From NCBI RefSeq assembly GCF_000711885.1, contig NZ_JONK01000005.1:238418-302417 (forward strand): a DNA stretch of 64,000 nt. Reading direction: 5' to 3'. A program made the position numbers and the translations under genes. The first letter of the stretch is position 1. Every line of letters begins with the position of its first letter. Shown piece by piece: positions 40,300 through 48,033 of this stretch. The notes below the pieces were generated by a model, which ran no database searches, had not been told where the DNA came from, and saw only the letters and a program-made list of their open reading frames with translations. Source of the stretch: Chromobacterium haemolyticum DSM 19808 (GTDB lineage: Bacteria; Pseudomonadota; Gammaproteobacteria; Burkholderiales; Chromobacteriaceae).

Positions 40300-41990
40300 G
40301 CCGCGCGCTGAACGGCTGGCGCGCCGCGCCGGCCTGCGGCGAGCGCCGGGCCGCCGCCGCGCTGGTGTGGACGCTGACGGCGCTGCTGGCTTTGGCGCTT
40401 GGCCTGCCGCTGCTGTTCATCTTCGGCAAATCGGTATTGGACATGGACGGCGGCTTTGTCGGCCTGGCCAATTTCGCTCAGGTATTGGACAGCCCCGGCC
40501 TGATGCGCGCCGCGCGGCACAGCCTGTGGCTGGCGCTGACCGTCACCGCGCTGGTGTTGCCGCTGGCCTTCGCCTTTGCCTGGGGGCTGAGCCGCAGCCG
40601 CGTTTGGGGCCGCGGGGTGTTCCGCCAGATCGCCTTGTCGCCGCTCTTGGCGCCGTCGCTGATGCCGGCCATCTCGCTGGTGTATTTGTTCGGCAACCAG
40701 GGCCTGCTCAAATCCTGGCTGGACGGCGGCAGCGTCTACGGCTTTTGGGGCGTGGTGCTGGGCGAGGCTTTCTATACCTTTCCGCATGCGCTGCTGATCC
40801 TGCTGACCGCGTTGTCGGCCTCGGACGCGCGTTTGTACGAGGCCGGCCGCGCGCTGGGCGCGGGCGCGCTGCGTCGTTTCCTCACCATCACCCTGCCGGG
40901 CGCGCGCTATGGCCTGGCCTCGGCGGGCCTGGTGGTATTCACCCTGGTGATCACCGATTTCGGCGTACCCAAGGTGGTGGGCGGCGACTACAACGTGCTG
41001 GCGGTGGAAGCCTTCAAACAGGTGGTGGGCCAGCAACACTTCCCGCGCGGCGCGGTGGTGGGGCTGATGCTGCTGCTGCCGGCGGTGTTTTCCTTCTTTA
41101 TCGAGCGGCGCATGGCGCGCCGCCAGCAGGCGGCGCTGGGGGCGCGCGCGGTGCCGTTTTCGCCGGGGCGCGGGCCATGGCGCGACGCGGCCGCCGGGCT
41201 GTTGTTGGCGATGATCTCGGTGCCGCTGTTGGCCTTGCTGGGCGTGGGCGTCGTGGCTTCCTTCATCAAATACTGGCCTTACGACTTAAGCCTGACGCTG
41301 GCGCACTACCAGTTCGACAGTGTGGACGGCGGCGGCTGGAGCGCTTATTTCAATAGTTTGAAGCTGGCTTGCATCACCGCCGGCGCGGGCAGCCTGCTGG
41401 TGTTCGCCGGCGCCTACGCCTGCGAGAAGCTGCCGGCCGCGCCGCTGGGCCGCGCGCTGTTGCGCTTTTTCGCCATGCTGCCGATGGCGGTGCCCGGCCT
41501 GGTGCTGGGTCTGGGCTATGTGTTCTTCTTCAACCATCCGGACAATCCGCTGCATGGGCTCTACGGCGGCATGACCTTGATGGCCGCCTGCACTATCGCC
41601 CACTTCTACACCACCGGCCACCTGACCATGAGCACCGCGCTCAAGCAACTGGACGGCGAGTTCGAAGCGGTGGCCGCCTCGCTCAAAGTGCCGTTCTGGG
41701 TGACGTTGCGGCGGGTGACGCTGCCGGTGTGCCTGCCGGCGCTGCTGGACGTGATGCGCTATCTGTTCGTGTCCGCGATGACCACGTTGTCGGCGCTGAT
41801 CTTCATCGCCAGTCCGGACAATAGCCTGGCCGCGGTGGCCATCGTCACCATGGACGACGCCGGCGACACCGCGGCGGCGGCGGCGATGGCCACGCTGATC
41901 GCGCTGAGCTCGGCCGGGGTGTCGTTGTTGTTGCTGGGGCTGGAGCGAGTCTTGACCCGGCGCGGCCAGGGCTGGCGCGGCCGCGCTTGA
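40293..41990 (+). CDS. phnU: 2-aminoethylphosphonate ABC transporter permease, fused two-domain form
   Basis: A 565-residue inner-membrane protein with two binding-protein-dependent permease domains in one chain (about 75-270 and 345-550), where Salmonella has separate PhnU and PhnV. Each half has an EAA-type loop (YEAGRALGAGALRRFLTITL and FEAVAASLKVPFWVTLRRVT) that docks on the ATPase. About twelve membrane helices are visible. It completes the importer with phnS and phnT. Confidence 0.9.
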   Translation: MLSRALNGWRAAPACGERRAAAALVWTLTALLALALGLPLLFIFGKSVLDMDGGFVGLANFAQVLDSPGLMRAARHSLWLALTVTALVLPLAFAFAWGLSRSRVWGRGVFRQIALSPLLAPSLMPAISLVYLFGNQGLLKSWLDGGSVYGFWGVVLGEAFYTFPHALLILLTALSASDARLYEAGRALGAGALRRFLTITLPGARYGLASAGLVVFTLVITDFGVPKVVGGDYNVLAVEAFKQVVGQQHFPRGAVVGLMLLLPAVFSFFIERRMARRQQAALGARAVPFSPGRGPWRDAAAGLLLAMISVPLLALLGVGVVASFIKYWPYDLSLTLAHYQFDSVDGGGWSAYFNSLKLACITAGAGSLLVFAGAYACEKLPAAPLGRALLRFFAMLPMAVPGLVLGLGYVFFFNHPDNPLHGLYGGMTLMAACTIAHFYTTGHLTMSTALKQLDGEFEAVAASLKVPFWVTLRRVTLPVCLPALLDVMRYLFVSAMTTLSALIFIASPDNSLAAVAIVTMDDAGDTAAAAAMATLIALSSAGVSLLLLGLERVLTRRGQGWRGRA

Positions 41991-42050
41991 CGATGGCTCG
42001 CTTTGGCGTGACGATGTCATGTATTGGCCCGCCGGAGTGAGGAAACGCGC

Positions 42051-42443
42051 ATGGGATGTCCGCAAGTGTGCATGGGCGCGATGCTGCAATGCAGCTTCGG
42101 CGTCGCCCCCAACAGCCTGATGGTGTTGCCCGCCAACCGGGTGATGGCCGGCGGCGTGCCGGCCGCCAATATCATGGACCATGTGCCCATGCTCAACGTC
42201 ATGCCCTTCGGCATGTGTCAAAGCCCGGCCAACCCAATGGTGGCGGCCGCCACCGCCGCCGCCATGGGCGTGCTGACGCCCATGCCCTGCATCCCGGTCA
42301 CCGCCGCGCCGTGGACGCCGGGTGCGCCCACGGTGCTGATTGGCAATATGCCGGCGCTGGACAGCAACAGCATGCTGATGTGCAACTGGGGCGGGGTGAT
42401 CAAGATCAACTCGCCTGGTCAGTTCACGGTGATGATTCCCTGA
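42051..42443 (+). CDS. PAAR-like protein, DUF4280
   Basis: A 130-residue protein of the PAAR-like DUF4280 type. The signature blocks are VCMGAMLQCSFGVAPNSL, VMPFGMCQSPANP, LTPMPCIPVTAAPW and SMLMCNWGGVIKINSPGQ, with regularly placed Cys residues. PAAR proteins cap the VgrG spike of type VI secretion and connect effectors to it. No effector or VgrG adjoins it; the vgrG and clpV in this window are 18 kb away. Its TGA stop shares a base with a repeat copy. Confidence 0.85.
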   Translation: MGCPQVCMGAMLQCSFGVAPNSLMVLPANRVMAGGVPAANIMDHVPMLNVMPFGMCQSPANPMVAAATAAAMGVLTPMPCIPVTAAPWTPGAPTVLIGNMPALDSNSMLMCNWGGVIKINSPGQFTVMIP

Positions 42444-42584
42444 GAACCTGTTCACGATCTGCTGCGCTGCGGCGATACGGCGTTAAAAACAAGCTCAAAA
42501 TGCTCATGTACCACGTGTACATTCCGCTTTTTCGCTCGTTTTCGCCTTGTCTCGCTTTTGCTCGCGAGATCGTGAACAGGCTCT
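42443..42584 (+). repeat. Dispersed repeat, forward copy
   Basis: A 142-base copy with ends AGAACCTGTTCACGATC and GATCGTGAACAGGCTCT, almost perfect inverted repeats. First of a tandem pair. Its first base is the last base of the DUF4280 stop codon. Confidence 0.92.
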
Positions 42585-42585
42585 G

Positions 42586-42728
42586 AGAACCTGTTTACGA
42601 TCTGCTACGCGTCGTGAAACGTGGCTCGGTGAGTACACCTTCAAAATGCTCATGTACCGAGTGTACACTCCGCCTTTTCAGCTGTTTTCGCCTTGTCTCG
42701 CTCTTGCTGCGAGACTTTGAACAGGTTC
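42586..42728 (+). repeat. Dispersed repeat, second tandem forward copy
   Basis: It starts one base after the previous copy and runs from AGAACCTGTTTACGATC to GAACAGGTTC, with the last T changed. The middle differs clearly from the first copy, so the pair did not arise by a recent tandem duplication. From here to 42921 (193 bases) I see no gene; the last 80 bases are AT-rich and probably hold the next promoter. Confidence 0.85.
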
Positions 42729-42921
42729 CGCTCTGGAAGCCTGTTTGCCTTTGAGCGACCGGATTTTGGCGCCGACAGCTGGCGCTTGTTCATCAGCCTA
42801 TAGGTCAGGCAGCCGACGGACGGCGGCTTGATGAAAATCAAACGATTAATTTAAATGGCATTTTAATTTATGGGCTTCTTGCCAATTGGCATGAATCAAC
42901 CTTCTCAAGCAAGGAGCCGTC

Positions 42922-43422
42922 ATGAGCTTTTCCCATTGTCTCGCCGCCGCTGCACTCAGCCTGGTCGCCGTTTCCGCCTTCGCCGTCACCATCACCCCGC
43001 CGGGCCCCGGCGGCGCGGCCATGCCGTTTTCCGCGGTGGGGCCGGCCAAGGTGGGCAAGCTGGGCATTGATCTGGATTGCAAGGCGGTGTTCAGCGGCAC
43101 CGTGGACGGTTACGGCAATGTGGCCATCACCAGCGCCTCGTTCAGCGGCGGCGCGCTGTGCAAGCTGATCAAGCCCACCGCCTCGGTCGCCTCGCCGTGG
43201 ACCGGTCACGTGGACACCGCGACTCAACTGACTTTGGATAATGTGTCGGTGAATGTGAAATCGCCGATCGCCGGCGGCCTGTGCGGTCCCACCAAGATTG
43301 TGGGCAGCGTGGCCGACAACGGCAGCGAAACCGTGATCGGCCTGGATGCGGCCAAGTTGTCCGGCGGCTGTTCCATTACCGCGACGTTGAACACTACGCC
43401 GTATATGCGGGTTACGCCCTAG
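42922..43422 (+). CDS. Secreted PraB-like protein
   Basis: A 166-residue exported protein with a signal peptide (MSFSHCLAAAALSLVAVSAFA) and a mature part rich in Gly, Ala, Ser and Thr with pairs of Cys. It resembles PraA/PraB-type proteins, described in Pseudomonas as activators of alkane oxidation or biofilm adhesins (VTITPPGPGG, DCKAVFSGTVDGYGNVAIT, LCKLIK, SGGCSITATL). AAGGAG precedes the ATG. The stop TAG overlaps the next repeat by two bases, and the gene is bracketed by repeats in the same direction. Confidence 0.65.
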   Translation: MSFSHCLAAAALSLVAVSAFAVTITPPGPGGAAMPFSAVGPAKVGKLGIDLDCKAVFSGTVDGYGNVAITSASFSGGALCKLIKPTASVASPWTGHVDTATQLTLDNVSVNVKSPIAGGLCGPTKIVGSVADNGSETVIGLDAAKLSGGCSITATLNTTPYMRVTP

Positions 43423-43564
43423 AACCTGTTTACGATCTGCTGCGCTGCGTGAGGCGTGACACGGTGAGTACCGCTTCGAAATGCTCATGTACCCTATGTA
43501 CATTCCGCTTTCTCAGCCGTTTTCGCCTTGTCTCGCCCTTGCTCGCGAGACTTGAACAGGCTCT
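43421..43564 (+). repeat. Dispersed repeat, forward copy
   Basis: A 144-base copy from AGAACCTGTTTACGATC to TTGAACAGGCTCT. Its first two bases lie within the TAG stop codon of the PraB-like gene. Confidence 0.92.
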
Positions 43565-43594
43565 TGGCGATCGGCATTGAAAACGCCTTAATGG

Positions 43595-43630
43595 ACCCCT
43601 GACGCGCCGCATGGCGGCTTCAGGGGTTTT
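43595..43630. terminator. Rho-independent terminator between convergent genes
   Basis: CCCCTGA pairs with TCAGGGG, enclosing a second stem GCCGC/GCGGC, followed by TTTT on the plus strand. It separates the PraB-like gene from the convergent solute-binding protein gene. Confidence 0.7.
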
Positions 43631-43661
43631 GTTTATGCGGGCGGGAGCCGGCGGCCTCTAT

Positions 43662-44486
43662 TCAACGGGCCGGCGTCTGGAGAAAATGCTCGACGATGCG
43701 TTCGGTTTCGCCGGACTGCTTCATCGCCTGCAAGGCCGTGCTCAGCTTGCCGGCCAGAGAGGCCGGGTCCAGCCGTTGCGGGTAGTTATCCGGGCTTAGC
43801 GGCTGGTCGGCGCGGTAATCCGGGTTGGGCAGCGCCCGGTAAAAGCGCGAATGCTTGGAAAAGCCCATATGCATTGCCTGCCAGGGCTCCAGCGACGGGT
43901 GCAGCGTCAGCCCGGCCGGCCGCAGCCGTTCCCAGTAGAAGCGCAGCGTGAGTTCGTCATAGATGTAGAAATCCGCCTTGCCGGCGCTGATCAGGCGGAA
44001 GGCGCGTTCGACATCCAGCTCCGGCACTTGCAGCACCTTGGTGCGCGCTTGCCAGGGAGGGGGAAGCAGGTCCGGGTTGCCCAGGCTGCGCAACTCAACA
44101 TTATTGTCCAGATCGGCGTAGCCGCGTACGGGCGCGTGTTTGGCGCGGGTAATGATGACATGGCGCTCACGCAGGCCGTTGGCCACAAACAGGACGATTG
44201 GTTCGCGCTCCGCGTTGTAGGTGTAGCCGGGGTAGAAGTCCACCTCGCCCTGCGCCAGCGCTTGCAACACCCGCTTCTTTGGCAGACGCACCACTTTCAG
44301 CGTGCAGCCGATGCGCTGGCAGGCGCGGCTGTACAGGGTTTTATAGATGCCGTCGTCGCTCTCGTCCTCGATATAGGGACGCCGCTCATTGGTGCGGTAG
44401 CCCATCACCAGCTCGGGGTCTTGCGCCCAAGCGGGGAAGGCCTGGGCCGCAATGGCGGTGATGAGAAGGCAAAGCGCGAGACGCAT
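43662..44486 (-). CDS. Periplasmic solute-binding protein, family 3 type
   Basis: A 274-residue exported protein with a signal peptide (MRLALCLLITAIAAQAFPAWA) and a type II periplasmic-binding fold related to amino-acid binding family 3 (GYRTNERRPYIEDESDDGIY, QGEVDFYPGYTYNAEREPIV, SAGKADFYIYDELTLRFYW). No ABC permease or ATPase genes adjoin it, so it may serve a distant transporter or a sensor. It is divergent from the agmatine deiminase gene across about 180 bases. Ligand unknown. Confidence 0.75.
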   Translation of the reverse strand: MRLALCLLITAIAAQAFPAWAQDPELVMGYRTNERRPYIEDESDDGIYKTLYSRACQRIGCTLKVVRLPKKRVLQALAQGEVDFYPGYTYNAEREPIVLFVANGLRERHVIITRAKHAPVRGYADLDNNVELRSLGNPDLLPPPWQARTKVLQVPELDVERAFRLISAGKADFYIYDELTLRFYWERLRPAGLTLHPSLEPWQAMHMGFSKHSRFYRALPNPDYRADQPLSPDNYPQRLDPASLAGKLSTALQAMKQSGETERIVEHFLQTPAR

Positions 44487-44668
44487 GACGGTCCCTCCGG
44501 TCGTTCGTTTTCAGCTTATGTCATTCCCGTCGCCAGCGCGCGGCGGAGACAAATACATGATAGAAATAGATAGGTTTCCGCAAAATTCATCGCTTTTTCA
44601 AATGTATGTCCACTTGCACAATGCTGACCGCAGCCATGTGGCTGGAAACCGGTCTTGGAGACGCGGCG

Positions 44669-45760
44669 ATGAGTACGAGACGACACTTCCTGGGCGCTAG
44701 CCTGTTGACGGCGGGGAGCCTGCTGGCCGCCCGCGGCTGGAGCGGCGCGCCGAGCGCGCCCGGCTACCGCATGCCGGACGAGGGCGAACGCCACGCGGCC
44801 ACCTGGATGGCCTTTGGTCCCAGCCTGGAGGTGTGGGGCGATGACTTGCTGCCGGTGGTGCGGCGCGATCTGGCGCGGGTGGCTCAGGCCATCGCCGCCC
44901 ACGAGCCGGTGCGCATGCTGGCGCGCGCCGAGGACATGGAACTGGCGGCCAAGCTGTGCGGCCCCAAGGTGGAGCTGCTGGAGCAACCGCTGGACGATTT
45001 GTGGATACGCGACAGCGGCCCGGTCTTCGTCAAGGGCGAAGGCGGGGCGCCGGCGGCGGTGGATTTCAACTTCAACGGCTGGGGCGGCAAGCAGGCGCAC
45101 CGTCGGGACGCCAAAGTGGCCGCCGCGGTGGCGGCCAAGAGCGGGGCGCCGGCCGTGAGGACCTCGTTGGTGCTGGAGGGCGGCGGCATTGAAGTGGACG
45201 GCGAGGGAACCGCCATCATCACGGAAAGCTGCGTGCTCAACCCCAACCGCAACCCCGGCTGGAACAAGGCGCGGTGCGAGCGCGAACTGCGCCGGCTGCT
45301 GGGCGTGGACAAGGTAATCTGGCTGCCCGGCATCGCCGGCCGCGACATCACCGACGGTCATACCGATTTCTACGCCCGTTTCGTCCGCCCCGGCGTGGTG
45401 GTGGCCGGCTTGGACACGGATCCGCAGTCCTACGATTACGCTGTGACCCGTCGCCACCTGGCCTTGCTGCGTCAGGCGCGGGACGCGCGCGGCCGTAAGC
45501 TGGAGGTGGTGGTCTTGCCGGGGCCCGAGCGGGTGCGGCCCGAGTACGAGGGGCATGAGATGGCGGCCGGCTACATCAATTTCTATGTCTGCAACGGCGC
45601 GGTGATTGCGCCGGAGTTCGGCGACGCCAAGGCGGACCGCAACGCGCGGGCGGCGCTGCGCGAGTTGTTTCCGCAGCGCGAAGTGGTGCAGTTGAACATC
45701 GACGGCATCGCAGCCGGCGGCGGCGGCATTCATTGCGCCACCCAGCAGCAGCCGGCCTGA
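44669..45760 (+). CDS. aguA: Agmatine deiminase family protein with Tat signal
   Basis: A 363-residue member of the peptidyl-arginine/agmatine deiminase family, which hydrolyses agmatine to N-carbamoylputrescine and ammonia. Family residues are clear: WIRDSGPVF, LEGGGIEVDGEG, GHTDFYARF and the nucleophile Cys356 in GGGIHCATQQQP. It starts with a twin-arginine signal (STRRHFLGASLLTAG), so it is expected outside the cytoplasm, unlike standard AguA. GGAG precedes the ATG at 44669. The stop TGA shares its A with a repeat copy. No aguB is nearby. Confidence 0.85.
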   Translation: MSTRRHFLGASLLTAGSLLAARGWSGAPSAPGYRMPDEGERHAATWMAFGPSLEVWGDDLLPVVRRDLARVAQAIAAHEPVRMLARAEDMELAAKLCGPKVELLEQPLDDLWIRDSGPVFVKGEGGAPAAVDFNFNGWGGKQAHRRDAKVAAAVAAKSGAPAVRTSLVLEGGGIEVDGEGTAIITESCVLNPNRNPGWNKARCERELRRLLGVDKVIWLPGIAGRDITDGHTDFYARFVRPGVVVAGLDTDPQSYDYAVTRRHLALLRQARDARGRKLEVVVLPGPERVRPEYEGHEMAAGYINFYVCNGAVIAPEFGDAKADRNARAALRELFPQREVVQLNIDGIAAGGGGIHCATQQQPA

Positions 45761-45922
45761 GAACCCGTTTACACGCTGGCGCGCGTTGGCGATACGGCGT
45801 TGAAAACGAGCTCACAATGCTCATGCACCGCCTGTACATTCCGCTTTCTCAGCCGCTGCGCCTTCTTCTTGCTTGTGGGATGTTGAGCAGGTTCTCAGCT
45901 CGCGGGATCGTAAACATGTTCT
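45760..45922 (+). repeat. Dispersed repeat, longer variant copy
   Basis: A 163-base copy from AGAACCCGTTTAC to GTAAACATGTTCT. About 20 extra bases near the right contain GAGCAGGTTCTCA, which looks like a second right end, as if two copies had recombined or one inserted in another. Its first base belongs to the aguA stop codon. Confidence 0.8.
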
Positions 45923-45992
45923 AATCGGGCGGCGTAGAAGGCAATATCGCCGCCACGCCGGCCCAGGCCGGAAACCAAGAGGACATATCCGG

Positions 45993-46943
45993 ATGGATAG
46001 AGGCAGTAACAGCGGCGGGCCTAAGGCGGGCGAGTGGGAAGACCAGGCAACCGGCGAGCTTGGCCGCCTGCCGTCGCTGCGGCTGCTGACCGGTTTCGAA
46101 GCCGCCGCGCGCCTGGGCAGCGTCTCCCGCGCCGCCGAGGCGCTGCACCTGTCGCAGTCCGCGGTCAGTCACCAGATTCAACAGTTGGAAGCCTTTGTCG
46201 GTCAGCCCTTGTTCCAGCGCGTGGGCCGCGGCATCGAACTCACCTTTGCCGGCGAAATGCTGCAGCAGAGCGTGCGACGCGCGCTGGACACGCTGCGGCG
46301 CGGGCTGGACCGCATCGCGGTGTACACCGATCCGGGCCTGGTGGTGCTGGTGGGGCCGGCTTTTTTGCTGCACGGCTGGCTGCAGGGGCGCCTGGACCGC
46401 CTGCGCGCAGCCCACCCCGACATCGTGCCGCTGCTGTCCACGGATGAAGAACCGGGTCAGGCCGATGAGATCGACGTCGACATCGTCATCGGCCGGCAGC
46501 CGCTGGCGATGGCCGGCTGGGAAGACGCGGCCTGGCTGCGCGAGGACTGGCGTTTTGTCGCCGCGCCGGCCTTGGCGGAACGGCTGGCGGCGCTGCCGGC
46601 CGAGCGTCATCCGCAACTGACGCGCTTGATCTGCCTGGAAAAAGCCAGCATGCCGGAGGCGGCCGCCGCCGCGATGCAGTCCATGCTGCCGCGCTTCGGC
46701 ATCGCCGCCGCCTACGACGCGCCGCAGTTGGCGCTGGACGCGGCCTTGCGCGGCCACGGCATCGCCTGCCTGCCGTCGATGGCCTTGGAAGAAGCGCTGG
46801 CAGAAGGCCGGCTGCGCGAACTGGCCGGCTACCCGCGCCAGCCGGGCGCGCAATGGTGGTTGTCCCGGCCGCGGGACGCTCTGCGCAGCGAGGCGATGGC
46901 GCGTATGTTCGATTGGTTGCGGAAAGAGGGCGGCTGCGAGTAG
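45993..46943 (+). CDS. LysR-family regulator, GcvA-like
   Basis: A 316-residue LysR-type regulator. The helix-turn-helix is at about 25-85 (LPSLRLLTGFEAAARLGSVS, AAEALHLSQSAVSHQIQQLE, TFAGEMLQQSV), followed by a periplasmic-binding-like effector domain. The conserved start of the DNA-binding domain resembles GcvA. GAGGA lies 10 bases before the ATG. It stands alone between two same-direction repeat copies, so its target is not apparent; the aguA gene upstream and the polyol operon downstream are both possible. Confidence 0.85.
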   Translation: MDRGSNSGGPKAGEWEDQATGELGRLPSLRLLTGFEAAARLGSVSRAAEALHLSQSAVSHQIQQLEAFVGQPLFQRVGRGIELTFAGEMLQQSVRRALDTLRRGLDRIAVYTDPGLVVLVGPAFLLHGWLQGRLDRLRAAHPDIVPLLSTDEEPGQADEIDVDIVIGRQPLAMAGWEDAAWLREDWRFVAAPALAERLAALPAERHPQLTRLICLEKASMPEAAAAAMQSMLPRFGIAAAYDAPQLALDAALRGHGIACLPSMALEEALAEGRLRELAGYPRQPGAQWWLSRPRDALRSEAMARMFDWLRKEGGCE

Positions 46944-46953
46944 GCGGCGCCTC

Positions 46954-47095
46954 AGAGCCTGCTCAAAATCTGCTGAGCGTTGGCGGTACGGCGTTGAAAA
47001 CGTCCTCGAAATGCTCATGCCCCGTGTGTGCACTTTGCTTTTTCAGCCGTTTTCGCCTTGTCTCGCCCTTGCTCTCGAGATCGTAAACAGGTTCT
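46954..47095 (+). repeat. Dispersed repeat, forward copy
   Basis: A 142-base copy from AGAGCCTGCTCAAAATC to GATCGTAAACAGGTTCT. The right end supplies one base of the TAA stop of the fructokinase gene on the minus strand; the left end begins 11 bases after the LysR stop. Confidence 0.92.
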
Positions 47096-48033
47096 TAGTC
47101 CGTCAGTTGTTCCCGTCGCGGCAGGTCCGGCCCTCGCCGCGCGCAGGTCAGGGCTGCTGCGCGCGTTGCGAAGCGGACCAGATCCTCGGTTTCCGCCCGG
47201 CTCAGCGCCGCCAGCCCGTCCGGGCTCAGCCGGTCCAGCTCGGCCAGCCGGCACAGCAGCGCGGCCTGGAAGCTATCGCCGGCGCCCACGGTGTCCACAA
47301 CCTGAACGGCGGCGGCTGGATGTTCCCATTCGCCGTGACGGCGGCTGAAGACGCGAACGCCTTGTTCGCCGCGGGTGAGCAGCAGCAACTGGCATGGCGG
47401 GGCGAGCCAGCGGCGGGCGCAGGCTTCGACCTCCTGCCCCGGATACAGCAGGGTCAGATCCTCGACGCTCACCTTGATCAGATGGGCGTGGCGGCGATGG
47501 ATGTCCAGGCATTGCCGCCAGCGCGCTCGTTCCGGCTCCACGTTCAGCCGCAGATTGGGGTCCAGCGAGATCAGACGCCGGCCGCTTTCGCGTGCCGCCA
47601 GCGCTTGCAACGCCTCGCTGCCGGGGCGGCTCACCAAGGCGTAGGAGCCGAAGTGCACGGCGGCGATTTCGTCTTCCAGCGTCGGCAGTTCTTCAGGACG
47701 TAGGCTGGCCTCCGGCGCGCGCTCGCCATAAAAGCCGTACTGCGGCTGGCCGCCTTCGTCCACGCCCACCATCGCCAGCGTGGTGGGCAGATCGCGCGGC
47801 AGCAGATAGCGGCTGTCCACTCCCTCCTGTTCCAACAGCCGCCGCAGCTGTGCGCCCAGATAATCGTTTGACAAGGGCGTCAGCAGGGCCGAGTGCCGGC
47901 CCAGCCGCGCCAGGCCCCGAGCCACATTGAACGGCGAACCGCCGGGCACGGCGCGGTAGTTCAGTTGCGGCCATTCCGCCGCGCCGGGTTCCAGGAAAAA
48001 ATCGTACAGGGCTTCGCCGCAGCACAGAATCAT
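47095..48033 (-). CDS. mtlZ: PfkB-family fructokinase
   Basis: A 312-residue ribokinase/PfkB-family sugar kinase. Signatures are GGSPFNVARGLARLG (PfkB 1) and the C-terminal VDTVGAGDSFQAALL (PfkB 2, with the catalytic Asp). It probably phosphorylates fructose made by mannitol or sorbitol oxidation. The ATG overlaps the xylulokinase stop by four bases. It is the last gene of the polyol operon and its stop codon overlaps a repeat. The name follows mtlZ of Pseudomonas mtl operons. Confidence 0.85.
   Translation of the reverse strand: MILCCGEALYDFFLEPGAAEWPQLNYRAVPGGSPFNVARGLARLGRHSALLTPLSNDYLGAQLRRLLEQEGVDSRYLLPRDLPTTLAMVGVDEGGQPQYGFYGERAPEASLRPEELPTLEDEIAAVHFGSYALVSRPGSEALQALAARESGRRLISLDPNLRLNVEPERARWRQCLDIHRRHAHLIKVSVEDLTLLYPGQEVEACARRWLAPPCQLLLLTRGEQGVRVFSRRHGEWEHPAAAVQVVDTVGAGDSFQAALLCRLAELDRLSPDGLAALSRAETEDLVRFATRAAALTCARRGPDLPRREQLTD

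Noticed and set aside
41286-42455. A 389-codon minus-strand frame over phnU and DUF4280
   Set aside because: His/Arg/Gln-rich antisense translation of two well-supported plus-strand genes.
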